Shown here piece by piece: positions 21,201 through 32,400 of a stretch of DNA of 64,000 bases (its first letter is position 1; each line of letters begins with the position of its first letter). The DNA is from Owenia fusiformis. Lineage: Eukaryota > Annelida > Polychaeta > Sabellida > Oweniidae. The notes under the pieces were generated by a model. That model was not told where the DNA came from. It worked only from the letters and a program-made list of their open reading frames with translations, and made no database searches. The stretch is from NCBI GenBank assembly GCA_903813345.2, contig CAIIXF020000005.1:33483375-33547374 (forward strand), in the 5' to 3' direction. The position numbers and the translations under genes are program-made.

Positions 21201-23908
21201 AATAAATCAAGATCAGATTGCAAATATACTCATCAAAAAAAGTTAAGGACCAGTGGTTTTCCTCATAGTTTTACATGTTAACCTCCATATTTGTTTGAAC
21301 GACTATTTTCTAAGCGGGGAACAAAAGAAATCCCAATAAAGTAAATAAATCTGTATCTTGATTCTATTCCATATAAAGTCCGTAACATTTCAATGTTATA
21401 TCTCCATTACATTGGGTCAAAATTTGATGTCAAAATTGATGAATTTCATGAAAAACAAAAATGGCAGATCCCATGTTAAACAAATGGGGAAAGAAATAGT
21501 CGTTCAAACAATTAGGGGGGTTAACGTCTAAACCTATGAGGAAAACCACTGGTCCTTAACTTTTTTTGAGGAGTATAATACATTGGCTTTATTATATGGA
21601 TGTTTCTGAAATAAATAATAGGAAAACAACATAATGTACATGAATATCATTATAGCATAAAATGGTAAAGTTCTTACCACTTGTTTTCTGTTTTAGGAGA
21701 TGCGTCTTGTGTTTCCTAACTCCCAGAGAATCAATCGTGGTAACTATGAGATGAAGCAGCTCATCCAAGCATGCCGAGCCAATGACGTTACAGATCTTAT
21801 ATTAGTGCAAGAACACAGAGGAGTACCAGGTCAGTCTCAGCATATACACGTAGAATTTTTATTCATGCTTTTTTAAAGTGTTATATTTTTTATCCTTTAC
21901 TCATATTTTCGGGGCATCAAAGACTAGAGATGGGTTTTGAGGAGTTAGGTAACAAATGGCAGGTGGCGACATTTTGCAAGTTAATGCATTGTTTTTATTA
22001 TTGTTATTTTATGTTTTCAGATGGCATAACAGTGTGTCATTTGCCGTATGGACCAACTGCATATTTCACCTTATCTAATGTTGTCATGAGACATGACATC
22101 CCAGATGTGGGCACCATGTCTGAGGCCTATCCCCACCTAATCTTCAATAACCTTTCATCAAGACTAGGTGAACGGGTGAGTGGTTTCAAATAAATGTCCT
22201 AATGGCCTATTGCTGAGAAACTCATTACTTTAATCTTTGACAACTAATATCTGATTAATGGTAGGGTCATATTTTCAAATATTCTTATTGAAGAAATACA
22301 ATCAGTGGACTTGTACTCCGTAAAATAAAGTATGGTTTTGAGGGATTTACCCCTTGTTAATTTACATTAACCTTTGTATGTCACCACCAAAAGTGATGAC
22401 ATATTGTTTTTTGTGGATTATGGTCTGCAGTTGGTATTTGGCAGTCAGTGTCTGTAACAGATGGCAGGTGGTGACATTTTGCAATCTGGCAGACTGGCAT
22501 CATGTAATAACAGTCCAAACATTATGCATATTTACTCTCCTTAATAAACCCATTAATGTTTAAAACTTTCTATTCCTTCATTCTTGCACTTTCAAAGACT
22601 CACTGGTTTTACATGAGGCCATGATAAAACTGATCCAGTTTAATCAAGTTTTTATGTCACCATCTTTTTTGTGGATGGTATTCAGCATTTGGTGGTCAAT
22701 GTTCGGCATCTGTAACATTAGTGGCAATGTCTTGTCTCATGCCTTATCTTCAATAAAACACAGTTAATTTCTTAAAATCTAATCCTGATAATACTGATGA
22801 TAATCTGTTATGTATTTCAGGTTGTTAATATACTGAAGTATTTGTTCCCTGTGCCCAAGGAGGACAGCAAACGAGGCATGACCTTCTCAAATGATGAGGA
22901 TTTTATATCATTTAGGTAAGACTTAAATTTTTCCTTTGAAAGTTTAATACATATTTTTATTTGAAATGGCTTTTTGAGGGAAGTAATGTCAACATGTGTT
23001 TGTGATACATTGTCCTGTATGTATTCATATGAACACTGAATTATGTGACAGCCTACGTCCCCTATCCCTAAATCAGAAAACACCAGCATAAAAATCCTTG
23101 ATTGAACAGGCTATAACTCCCTGCTCAATTGGTGAACAATACTTCCAATGCCAATATCCAAGACAAAAACCTGGATCTATTTTAGGTAGTATTTTGTTTT
23201 CTGTAAAGCCATTAGAATTTGATATATTTCGATTTGTTTCCAGGCATCACATTTACAAGAAGATTGACCACAAAGACATCGAATTAACTGAAGTTGGACC
23301 AAGATTTGAGATGAAGCGTAAGTAGCAAAACTCTTGTACAATGTGTTTGTTGGTATATTCAATCTGGAAATGTTTCATTTGCTATTGAATACTATTTACA
23401 ACTATAATACTTGCAATATACACAAAATTGCATGACATTTCATGGCCGTGACAGGTAGAATTAAGTTGACAACAATTATAAAGATGTTCCCAAAGTTCTA
23501 AGCTCTATTTTAGTCCAGTTCCAAAGTGTTAACACGAATGTGTACAAAAATGTTGTTGTATATGTTGATTGAATTTCATTCAATGAGTCTGACATTTGCA
23601 CATCTCTGCTGCACATATTACCAGTTCTTAAGTTGTCATATAATTATAGACCCATGATAATACCTATTGACCCATGATAATACTTTTAGACCCATGATAA
23701 TAATTATAGACCCATGATAATAACAATAGTTGTCGGGGGGGGGGGCAGTCATTATGAAACACCCTGTACATGTTATTTTACATTGTTTGTTGCAGTGTAT
23801 CAGATACTCCAAGGCACCCTAGAGAATGCTGATAGTGCAGATGTAGAGTGGGTCTATAGACCTTATATGAACACTGCTAAGAAGAGGAAATATCTCAGTG
23901 ACTCATAG
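18235..23908 (+). CDS. IMP4: IMP4 U3 small nucleolar ribonucleoprotein (seven exons)
   Basis: Subunit of the nucleolar U3 snoRNP (Mpp10-Imp3-Imp4) needed for early 18S rRNA processing; a Brix-domain protein. Exons: 18235-18237 (ATG only, inferred), 20842-21144, 21697-21829, 22021-22175, 22821-22915, 23244-23317, 23796-23908 (stop 23906-23908). All introns are GT-AG and phases agree, giving 291 residues, the same as human. N-terminal basic region LRRQARLRREYIYRKSIEER, then DDEYRWAGVEDPKIMISTSR (start of Brix), LPYGPTAYFTLSNVVMRHDI, YLFPVPKEDSKRGMTFSND, HHIYKKIDHKDIELTEVGPR, and C-terminal DVEWVYRPYMNTAKKRKY. The first exon was chosen because exon 2 begins directly with the codon after Met and ATG|GTGAGC at 18235 is a good start-plus-donor. 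Intron 1 then contains the 2-kb palindromic element. Confidence 0.93.
18461..20523. mobile_element. Palindromic (foldback) hAT-like element in IMP4 intron 1
   Basis: Arms of about 500 bp are near-perfect inverted copies: the left arm is 18461-18707 plus 19467-about 19721, the right arm about 20024-20523. The outer end is CACAGGGGCTTGTCTCGAGG. An 8-bp target duplication ATTTTTAT flanks it (18453-18460, 20524-20531), which fits the hAT superfamily. The left arm is split by a TTAA-flanked element (18708-19462); the right arm keeps the undisturbed site, with a single TTAA at 20275-20278. The central 300-bp loop contains GCGCATGCGC (19714-19723) and TGCGCATGCG (NRF-1-like). No transposase. Confidence 0.9.
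18708..19462. mobile_element. TTAA-target palindromic MITE (piggyBac/Kolobok type)
   Basis: 755 bp flanked by TTAA on both sides (18704-18707, 19463-19466). The ends are inverted copies starting GGTGCTATGGAAGTTAACAG, and the inverted similarity runs through almost the whole element to a centre near 19070. No coding capacity. TTAA duplication is the hallmark of piggyBac and of Kolobok, and the ends alone do not decide between them. Confidence 0.9.
21229..21573. mobile_element. MITE in IMP4 intron 2
   Basis: Inverted ends: CTCATCAAAAAAAGTTAAGG at the left and its near complement at the right, followed inward by ACCAGTGGTTTTCCTCATAG. TA flanks both ends. A second inverted block inside (GAACGACTATTTC / GAAATAGTCGTTC). 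No coding capacity. Confidence 0.8.
21951..22000 (-). mobile_element. Terminal fragment of tandem-core family I
   Basis: In the minus orientation it reads GCATTAACTTGCAAAATGTCG and CCACCTGCCATTTGTTAC, the 5' end of the family I elements listed below. It lies about 20 bp upstream of the acceptor of IMP4 exon 22021-22175. Confidence 0.6.
22373..22486 (-). mobile_element. Short family I tandem-core element
   Basis: In minus orientation: TTGCAAAATGTCACCACCTG at the 5' end, a short core with GTTACAGACACTGACTGCC, and a 3' hairpin ATGTCATCACTTTTGGTGGTGACAT. It belongs to the family of 53214-54651 but has no tandem core. Located in IMP4 intron 4. Confidence 0.65.
22655..22746 (-). mobile_element. 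Degenerate family I tandem-core element
   Basis: In minus orientation: AGGCATGAGACAAGACATTG, a core with GTTACAGATGCCGAACA, and a 3' end AAGATGGTGACATAAAAAC. Diverged copy in IMP4 intron 4. Confidence 0.5.
23648..23727. repeat. 20-bp direct repeats, four copies
   Basis: Four copies of AGACCCATGATAATA with a short variable filler, in the last IMP4 intron. Downstream lies a G9 run. Confidence 0.9.
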
Positions 23909-24083
23909 TGGATATATTTTTTATCAACATTTTCTAAATTATTCAAAAGGGGAGCTAATCAGAGATGCCAGTTGGCTTATTTAATTTGTTTTCTGGCATC
24001 TTAAATTATAGTCATTCAGCATCATATTTGTAAAACTTCAAATGTGCATAATGTGTTATGCGGTTTTGTAATATAGTATACTG

Positions 24084-24089
24084 AATAAA
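24084..24089 (+). terminator. IMP4 polyadenylation signal
   Basis: AATAAA 176 bp after the IMP4 stop codon, with a second AATAAA a few bases later. It is the first canonical signal downstream, giving a short 3' UTR. Confidence 0.7.
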
Positions 24090-25211
24090 AAAATAAACAC
24101 AAATGAAAGATACATAGTACGAGTACCATTAATTGTTTCAAAACTTAATAGATTTGAGTTGGATTTTCTTAGATTACTGGCTCACGTGGAATTACGCGCT
24201 CGTCACTCTGTCCTTTTATTATTTTTTGAGAAAAATGAGAACTGCCTATCATCTGAACTAATTGTTTTGTCCATTTTACAACATTGATCTCAATTCTTCT
24301 TTTGTTGGAGAAATCAGCTTTCTTGTGATCAGTGTATCACATTTCTCACTATATACAAACTCACAATGTGTGCCCAACATTTTTATAAAACATTTTTATG
24401 GAATGGCCCATCAAGGTCCTACTTTTGCCTAGTTTGGAGAAATTGGCTTTCCCAGTAAACATCAAAATCAGATAATTTATGTTGCAAATGATGTTGAGGA
24501 GTCTTATCAGTGTCAGTTTTGACTTCCCAGGTTTTAAATTTGGGAATGTTTCCCATTCGTATTGTTTTTGTGTCGTATTGTGTTTATGTCATTAGAATGT
24601 TTTAAGGTAACCCCGTCCTATTTCAACTGTCATCAAGATTCAACAAGATTTGTTTGTTAAATTAATTTTTATTTTTTATTTCAAAATATTAAAACAAACA
24701 AGTTATACATATATAAAACATCATATGAAACAAAATGTTTGATCACATGCCTATTAAACAAATCTAACCATATGGAGTGTACCATATTCAAATGAACCAA
24801 GCTTAGTTTCTAAAATATCAATACAAATGTACAATAAACATAATAAATGGCATGCCTTAACATTCTAAATAAATATGTTTTTTTTATCAAATTGCCAGAT
24901 GATCATATAAGGGCAAAGAAAGTTTATTCGATGTTTTGCATCAGTGCTAAAGAGAATAGCATCATTAGAGGATATTTAATGCTATGTTTTTTATGACTAA
25001 AGGATTGATTTTAAAAATGGAGTTTAATTTTAGAGAATAAACAGATAAAACAAAGTTAACTACACAAATTGAGAATACTTCAAGGCATGTTGATGTATGT
25101 TTTATTTTGCTTGAATTTCAACTATCTTATTTTTCAAGACAAGAAATGGAAAATGACAAATTTTTGCTGACTAGTAAGTAGTAATTCCAATCAATAGGAT
25201 TAATTAAAATA

Positions 25212-25288
25212 CACGGTGGCCCAAAAGTAGTTTTACAGCTTACAGAAAATATTGTTGAATAATTGTAAACCTACTTTTAGGCCACCCA
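25212..25288. mobile_element. Short hairpin MITE
   Basis: Inverted arms CGGTGGCCCAAAAGTAG / CTACTTTTAGGCCACCC around a 25-bp centre, flanked by TA on both sides. Same architecture as the hairpin at 9351-9425 but unrelated in sequence. Confidence 0.75.
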
Positions 25289-26388
25289 TATATGTATTAA
25301 CTCTTGACTTGCAATCAAGCTACTTGTTCATAAGATGTGAACCAACAAGATGGGAACACTGTAATTTAATACTATAAAAAAAAAGTATGACTAATTCTGA
25401 GAACCTGACAGATGCAAAACAAAGAATCAATTTCCTTTGGCCTTATTTACAGAATAAATATTAGAGAATAAATGGAGAAGCTGCAATAAATAAAAGCAAC
25501 AAAAACATCAATAACAAACTAGAAAATGGCAACTCCATGGAGAAGCAAATCCCAACCAACAAAATATGATGATCCCTCATGGATCTGAATGATTTCATAA
25601 TATAATATCAATAAATGTTCTCTCCACCGTTGTTTGCATATTATAAAGTATATACATAAAAGATTTCTGCAAAATTCCAAAAGCAAATATAGAAGTGTTA
25701 TGATCTACTTTAATACAGACAGAGAACTTACAGAACTTTGTTGGTTGGGACAATCATACAAATATGAATAAGTATGAGTGTAATAATGAAACCATATAAA
25801 CCCCGAAATATACAAAAAATTATTTCTTTAAAACAAGTGTTTCTTACTCTGAATCATATAACACATTGCTCGCTTATTCAAGCAAGGTTATTTATTGCAC
25901 ATAGTCTGAAGAGACAACCGCATCCACTTTATTTACCTTGTATATGTTATATAGGCACCACCCATGTTAAAAAGACTGCTATTGCCAGGGGTGTAGTCAG
26001 GATCTATATCAGCCGAGGCAATTTAATGATGGACTTCATCATCAGTTTCAAAAAATTATAAGAATGAATAATTTTCTGTAAAATTAATGCCTGACTATAG
26101 CCCTGTGTGTTAATTTATATGCAAACTAAATTTTATGGTTTTGATTTTACCTTATGGCTCATCTTTTTGGAGCCCTGTACATTATTACATGTAATCATAA
26201 AATGATTATCTACATTTTCAGCAAATCGACAGTTACAATATATACATTTGTATACAAGTAGTGGCTGTCGGATACAACATTCATAAATATATTAACAAAT
26301 ATCGGATACTAGAAAATTTTAAAATCAACAAGATATCTTTCTTGTAGCCTCTACAGAATAAGCAGAGTACAATGTATGACTATTAATG

Positions 26389-26545
26389 CAGTAAAACCTA
26401 AACACCTCTACAATCTCAAACCTTACAATTTCTCTCAGTCCAAGTTTTCTCCTGTTGATTCCCTGGTTACAAAGATACCTTGAAATGTGAATCTATTCCA
26501 GACACTTTTGGCCAGTCTAACTGGTATTCAGACTAGGTTTTACTG
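26389..26545. mobile_element. Pogo-like MITE
   Basis: Ends CAGTAAAACCTAAACACC and AGGTTTTACTG are inverted, and internal 'ggtattcagact' matches the family of the element at 13516-14772. No clear TA duplication is seen, so it may be damaged at the edges. Confidence 0.6.
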
Positions 26546-26773
26546 CAGTTGAAGGTGAGTTAAGATGCATACATAGATACTCACTTAACACCCTTGTACC
26601 TAGTTTGGTGGGACAATAAAGCATTTGTACTGACACCTAATCATTTTAGTATAAGCATAATTCATCAGGGTACAATCTATTCAATGTAAAAACTTGAAAG
26701 TTAAACATTTATGATGAGCACTTTTTCATGACCCAGTGTCAATGTTCAGTCTCCAGAGAAAATGATCAATTAG

Positions 26774-27262
26774 TAGGGATGGGACGTTTCGGTTCGGTTT
26801 TTCGGATCATCAGCCGTCGGTTCGGTTTTTTCGGTTCGGTTCATTCATTTTAAGGATTTGTATTGATTGACATGATTAGCTGCTTTGTCTCTGACTTCAC
26901 TGCTGACTGTCACTTATTTCATGAACAATACATATTATTTAGAATACACGAATAAAGAATATAGTACCAGGGACCATATGATTGATTACCGAGGGATACG
27001 AATACGCGGATACGAAACGAATCTAGTAAACGAGTGAGCTAGCAACAGACAAGACAGACAAGGTAGGGACTAGGAATATCAAAAATGTTGCTGTAAAACA
27101 GTGTTTTTAACTGTTTTATCTGTTTATTGATACTTGACCAATGAAATATTAATCCGAAAACGATCCGAAAAGCTGATCCGAAAGTAGGGCCGTGATCCGA
27201 AAACCGATCCGAAGGCTATGAACCGCGGTTTTTCGGTATTTCGGTTATCCGTCCCACCCCTA
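26774..27262. mobile_element. hAT-type MITE
   Basis: Terminal inverted repeat TAGGGATGGGACG / GTCCCACCCCTA, inner inverted blocks of TTCGGTTCGG and CCGAAAACCGATCCGAA, and an exact 8-bp target duplication TCAATTAG (26766-26773, 27263-27270). This is the standard structure of a non-autonomous hAT element. No coding capacity. Confidence 0.9.
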
Positions 27263-27671
27263 TCAATTAGCATATGGCCTGATGAACTAAAAGGGCCATC
27301 AATAGAGTTAAGAAAAGTTTGAGGTTGCACCTTAGACTAATATTGTCTGATTGTTTTTTCAAAGGACCCTAAAAAAGTTAATAACTACAATTACTACAAT
27401 AATTAATATAATATGAAGTCATATCATTGATATTACATGTGGAGCAATGTTATAAAAGTTACTATTCGTGTAAGTTGATATAAGAGATCCCACAATTATC
27501 CAATATTGCTATAGTGTCTTGTGGGCCCCCTAGTTGATATATACAATGAAGGGTCATGGGTTTGCATTGGTATTGATGACTTAATATGTACATTATTTAC
27601 ACAATATATACAGACTTATGATTGAACTTGACTGTACAACTTGGATTTCTATATTTCCTGATCTAAAGTCA

Positions 27672-27778
27672 ATTGATGGCATTTACACTAAATGCTATAT
27701 TATATCATTGATCGCATTTACACTAAATGCTATATTACATCATTGATCGCATTTACACTAAATGCTATATTATATTAG
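27672..27778. repeat. 41-bp tandem repeat, three copies
   Basis: Three copies of GCATTTACACTAAATGCTAT followed by ATTATATCATTGATC. The unit contains a short inverted pair (GCATTTA / TAAATGC). Confidence 0.9.
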
Positions 27779-29143
27779 AATAACATATATTTATAGAAAA
27801 CCTGAAACAAAATGTTTCAGTTTTGTGCCTGATCCCAAAGAAATATGGTCAATTTTGTGTCTGTGAATTGGACTGAAATTATTGTAAAGATTATGCGATT
27901 CAACATTTTGTAACAGAGCATTTTACAAGAATGTTTTCCTTTTTTCCTTGGTCAGACATTATTGAACTCAATATTGCAAACTTTTCCTGCTAATTTGCAC
28001 AATCTGACATGGTTCTTTTGAACTACTCTCAGTTTTAATTTGATTTCTTAATTCTTAACTATGTACTTTGACAACTTAGCATGCTTGTATTTTCAGAGAT
28101 TCCACTAAGTATACATTAAAATAAATACTTATGGAAACATCACCATTTGATGCTTACTTATCGAGATTCATATATCTCAGATCTACTTAAATATATAGAA
28201 TATTACTTAGTAAAAAACAATAACAGAGAGATTCAATATGTATAGCATTATCAACAATATTATGAAAAATCCCAAACTACATTCATTTTACACAATTCTG
28301 AGGTCAAATCAAATGTCTAGATCAACCAGTATCTTTCACTCAATTTTTGCATAATTACGAGTAACATTTTTCTGAAAATTTTGATATTCAATCAAATGTC
28401 AATTTCTATTGTAGAACCCAGTCATAATATTTCAATCTCAACATTCCATGCAATGCATATTTTCTACAAGTCCTACAGTTGTGACTTATTTTGTTCATGA
28501 TTTTCTTTGATTTTAAAGATAACAAAAATTGAAATATGGGATCTAATGAAATCTGGACATTTCTGGATCTTAAATCATTAATGACCATATTTAATCAGAA
28601 AACCCAATTCTAGCTTAAAATATTGTTTCCAACATTTTACTCTTTTTTCTCCTTGCTGCCACTTGAATGAGTTACACTACACTGTACACATTCTCTCAAT
28701 AAGTTATAATATAAAACCATATACATGTACATGTAATATAATATGAGAATTGGGTATAAAACCATATGAGAACATCTCATACAATATTAAAGTTGAATAA
28801 ATAATCAGTGGAGGAGTACATTAAGTACTCTGACACACATCATTGAGACACATTTTACATTTTGACACTCATAACATACAAGTTCTTTTGACACTTTTCA
28901 GCTTATACTCTGATAGTTTGGAAATTATTATCAATATTGACTCTTGGTTATGTAAAAGGCATTGAGTTAAATGGAATTTCTTTTAAGCAAAGAAAACCAT
29001 GTTATGTAATTTCAGAGTCTTTAACAATAAAAATCACATATCACAAATTTATCTCAAAGCCATTCTTGTTGGTGGTTCCGATTCTCATTATCACAAATTT
29101 AAATAACATTATTTTCAATTAATCATGAATCTTACAATAATTA

Positions 29144-29323
29144 CAGTGAAACCTGTAAAGTGGAATACCTCTAGAAGTGAAACACCTCTGTTAATGGAAC
29201 ACATTTCAGTCTCAAGACTAGCTGACTTAATATTAAATAAATGAACCTCTATAATTGGAACACATCCCAAATGGAACACCTTTTAGTGGTACCAAAGGTA
29301 GTCCACTTAGATAGGTTTTACTG
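29144..29323. mobile_element. Pogo-like MITE
   Basis: 180 bp flanked by TA (29142-29143, 29324-29325), ends CAGTGAAACCTGTAAAGTGG and CCACTTAGATAGGTTTTACTG inverted. Same end motif as 13516-14772. Confidence 0.8.
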
Positions 29324-29391
29324 TAGTTCATATATTCCTTGATGTTTAAAACTTAATTTCCAGCAAACTTTCTCTTCTTAATGTATTCCTA

Positions 29392-29401
29392 TTTATTTAT
29401 T
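29392..29401 (-). terminator. Polyadenylation signal of the calcium-channel gene
   Basis: Two overlapping AATAAA hexamers on the minus strand, about 80 bp after the stop codon at 29483-29481. Confidence 0.7.
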
Positions 29402-29480
29402 TCCTTAACCCAACGAGTGAGGCAGACGCAGCTCGACCAAGACGAATACTGGCTAAGCCTTGATGTATATGCTGATCATC

Positions 29481-32400
29481 TCACCGGAATAAAAGTAAAA
29501 CAGTTTGTACACAGACTAGTAGACCTATTGACACGGTTATTCCTGTAGCACCACATAATGAAGAGTCCTCCTAAAAAATTATAAATAGAAGATATTTAGA
29601 GTACCATTTGTTATAATATCTGATTTGTTAACACCTCGAACATTCATTCCAATATTCTCAACAGGGCCGTCAGATGGGGGGGGGGGGGGTGCGATGGGTG
29701 CGACCGCACCCCCCTTTGTCACCCCCCAAAATAAATTTGAAAAAAAAAATTTGAAAATTTTTTTTTTTTGAAAAATATTTTTTTTGTAATTTTTTTTCAT
29801 TGACTCATACACTTTGAAAGTACCCAGAAAGCACCAAATAGCATCTTAAAATTGTAAAATTTTCTAGGGGTATTGGCCATCCCTCACACCCCCCACAAAA
29901 CAATGGAAAAGTTCTAAATTTATTTTAGAGTTTTGTCTCAGACACTTTTAAAGTGCCCAGATATCATCAAATAGCTCCTTGATATACATGTAGTTAGTGT
30001 TTCTGGGAGATTTACTCCCCCTCTTGCATCTTGCACTTGCATAACAACCCCCCCCCCCTCTGGCGCCCCCCCCCTTGACCCCCCCCCCCCAAAAAAAAAA
30101 AATTGTGATTTTCTCAAATTCTTTAATTGACTCATACATTTTGAAAGTGCCCAGAAAGCACCAAATAGCGTCGTAAAATTGTAAAATTTTCTAGGGGGAG
30201 TGGGCCACCCCTCACACCCCAAACAAAACAATGGAAAAGTTCTGAATTTGTTTTTTGTATTGTCTCAGACACTTTTAAATTGCCCAGACATCATCAAATA
30301 GCTCCTTGATAAAGTTAATGATTCTGGAAAACAAACACTTACTCGCCCTCTGGCACCCTTAACACCCCCCCCCCCCCCCCAAAAAAAAATTGAGATTTTT
30401 CAAATTTTTTTATTGACTCATACCCTTTGAAAGTGCCCAGAAAGCACCAAATACCATCTTAAAATTGTAAAATTTTCTTGGGAAATAGGCACTTTTAGGC
30501 ACATACACTTTTAAAGTGCCCAAACTTCATCGAATAGCACCTTGATATTGTAAATTTTGATATGGGGGACAAACACTTGCTCCCCCTCTGGCACCCCAGC
30601 CCCACCTCCACCTCTGGCACCCCTCCCCCCTTTGACACCCCCAAAATTTGAGAAAAATTGTGATTGTTTTTCAATGTTTTTTATTGACTAATACACTTTA
30701 AAAGTGCCCAGAAGCACCAAATATCATCTTTAAATTGTAAAACTTTCTAGGACAGTTAGCCACCCCTCACATCCCCCACAAAACAAAATATTCTGAATTT
30801 CATTTATTGTCTCAGACATTTTTTAAGTGCCCAGACATCATCAAATAGCACCTTGATATGGTCAATGTTTCTGGGGGACAACCCCTTGCTCCCCTACTGG
30901 CACCCCACCCCACTTCACCCTCTCATCCTCTTTGACACCCCCAAAAGAATTTGAAAAAGTCACATTTTTCTTATTGACTCATAACGCACAGGCGTACCAG
31001 ATGGTTGCAAATTCGCTCCAAATACAACCAAATTTCAAAATTTTCCTGGGGGAGAACCCCCAGACACCCCTGAATGCTAGGTTTTTTATTCACTCAACTC
31101 TTATTCCCGTGGTGGTGGCGTACTACTTAGAAACTTACACTTTGAAAGTGCCCAGAAAGCACCAAATAGCATCTCAAAACAGTAAAATATTCTAGGGGGA
31201 GTGGACCACTCCTCACACCCCCCACAAAACAATTGGAACATTTGGAAGTTGCATGCATTTGTTAATTCCAAACCAATATAGGGGGTAACTGCCCCCCCCC
31301 CCCCCTCTGTCTTACACGATTTGATTTACGCGGCAAAAAAATGACAATTTTATATTAGTAAGCTAAAAACCGCACCCCCCTTGGAGAAAAATGTCTTACG
31401 GGCCTGCTCAATCAATACAGTCAAAATATACTTCACCTTTTTACCTGTAGAGTCAGTGAGGAATAAAGAAATGACAAAATTTGATATTACCAGAAGTTAA
31501 ATGTATTTTGTTGACACTCTTCGTAAAGGGAATTGAGCAGAACCTTTGATGTGTTGTCATCGAGAGGATGAACTCATCAGATATCTGTTGTGCCGTTTTA
31601 TACTTACATTAGGGTCATAATCATAGCACTCTGTTGTTGGTCTTTTCCTGTATCTCTTCTTTGTTTCACATATATCAGGGCCATCATCCTCTGTGGGGAC
31701 CTGCACTGGGTAGCTATGGTCACACTCTTCACAGTCATCCTTCTCAGCTGATACAAGGAGAAGGTTGGTCTGCTGTATACGGGCAACTGTGAATGACCTA
31801 CAACACATTATATGTAAATGTTTACATTTAAGTCGTAATAATTGACACAGTGAATAGTTAGACCTTGTATATCACTGGTGATCCACTCGATTACGCTGGT
31901 TACCAAAACGGTTCGTTTTGGTAACAAAATGTCGGAACATCCGGAAGGTACGATTTTCTCGTTTCCTTATTTTACACGTTGTAGGCAGAAATCCCACGAC
32001 ATTTTTTAACACAAATGTGTATCAGTATCATATGTTTAAGAAAGTGTACATATTTGCGAACAAATAGTTCAGAAGACAACAGAATCGTCGATTTACTTCC
32101 TCACTTAAGTTACATAAACGGTTTGGGTTAAAAGTGCAGATCTTAACTGTTTTTCGAAAAACCGTTTATGTAACTGAAGTGAGGAAGTAAATCGACGATT
32201 CTGTTGTCCTCTGAGCTATTTTTTCGCAAACATGTACATTTTCTAAAACATATGATACTGAAGTACGTTGTGAGAAAAAACGCCGTGGGGATTCTGCCTA
32301 CAACGCGTGAAATAAGGAAAAAAGAAAAATCGTGCCTTCGACGTTCCGACATTTTGTTACCAAAACGGTTCGTTTTGGTAACCAGCGTAATCGAGTGGAT

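Larger units (their letters stand above)
24090..29391. other. Convergent intergenic region between IMP4 and the calcium-channel gene
   Basis: About 5.3 kb without a recognisable gene on either strand. It contains the small elements at 25212-25288, 26389-26545, 26774-27262 and 29144-29323 and a tandem repeat at 27672-27778. The rest is AT-rich sequence with only short, unconserved open frames. Confidence 0.6.
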
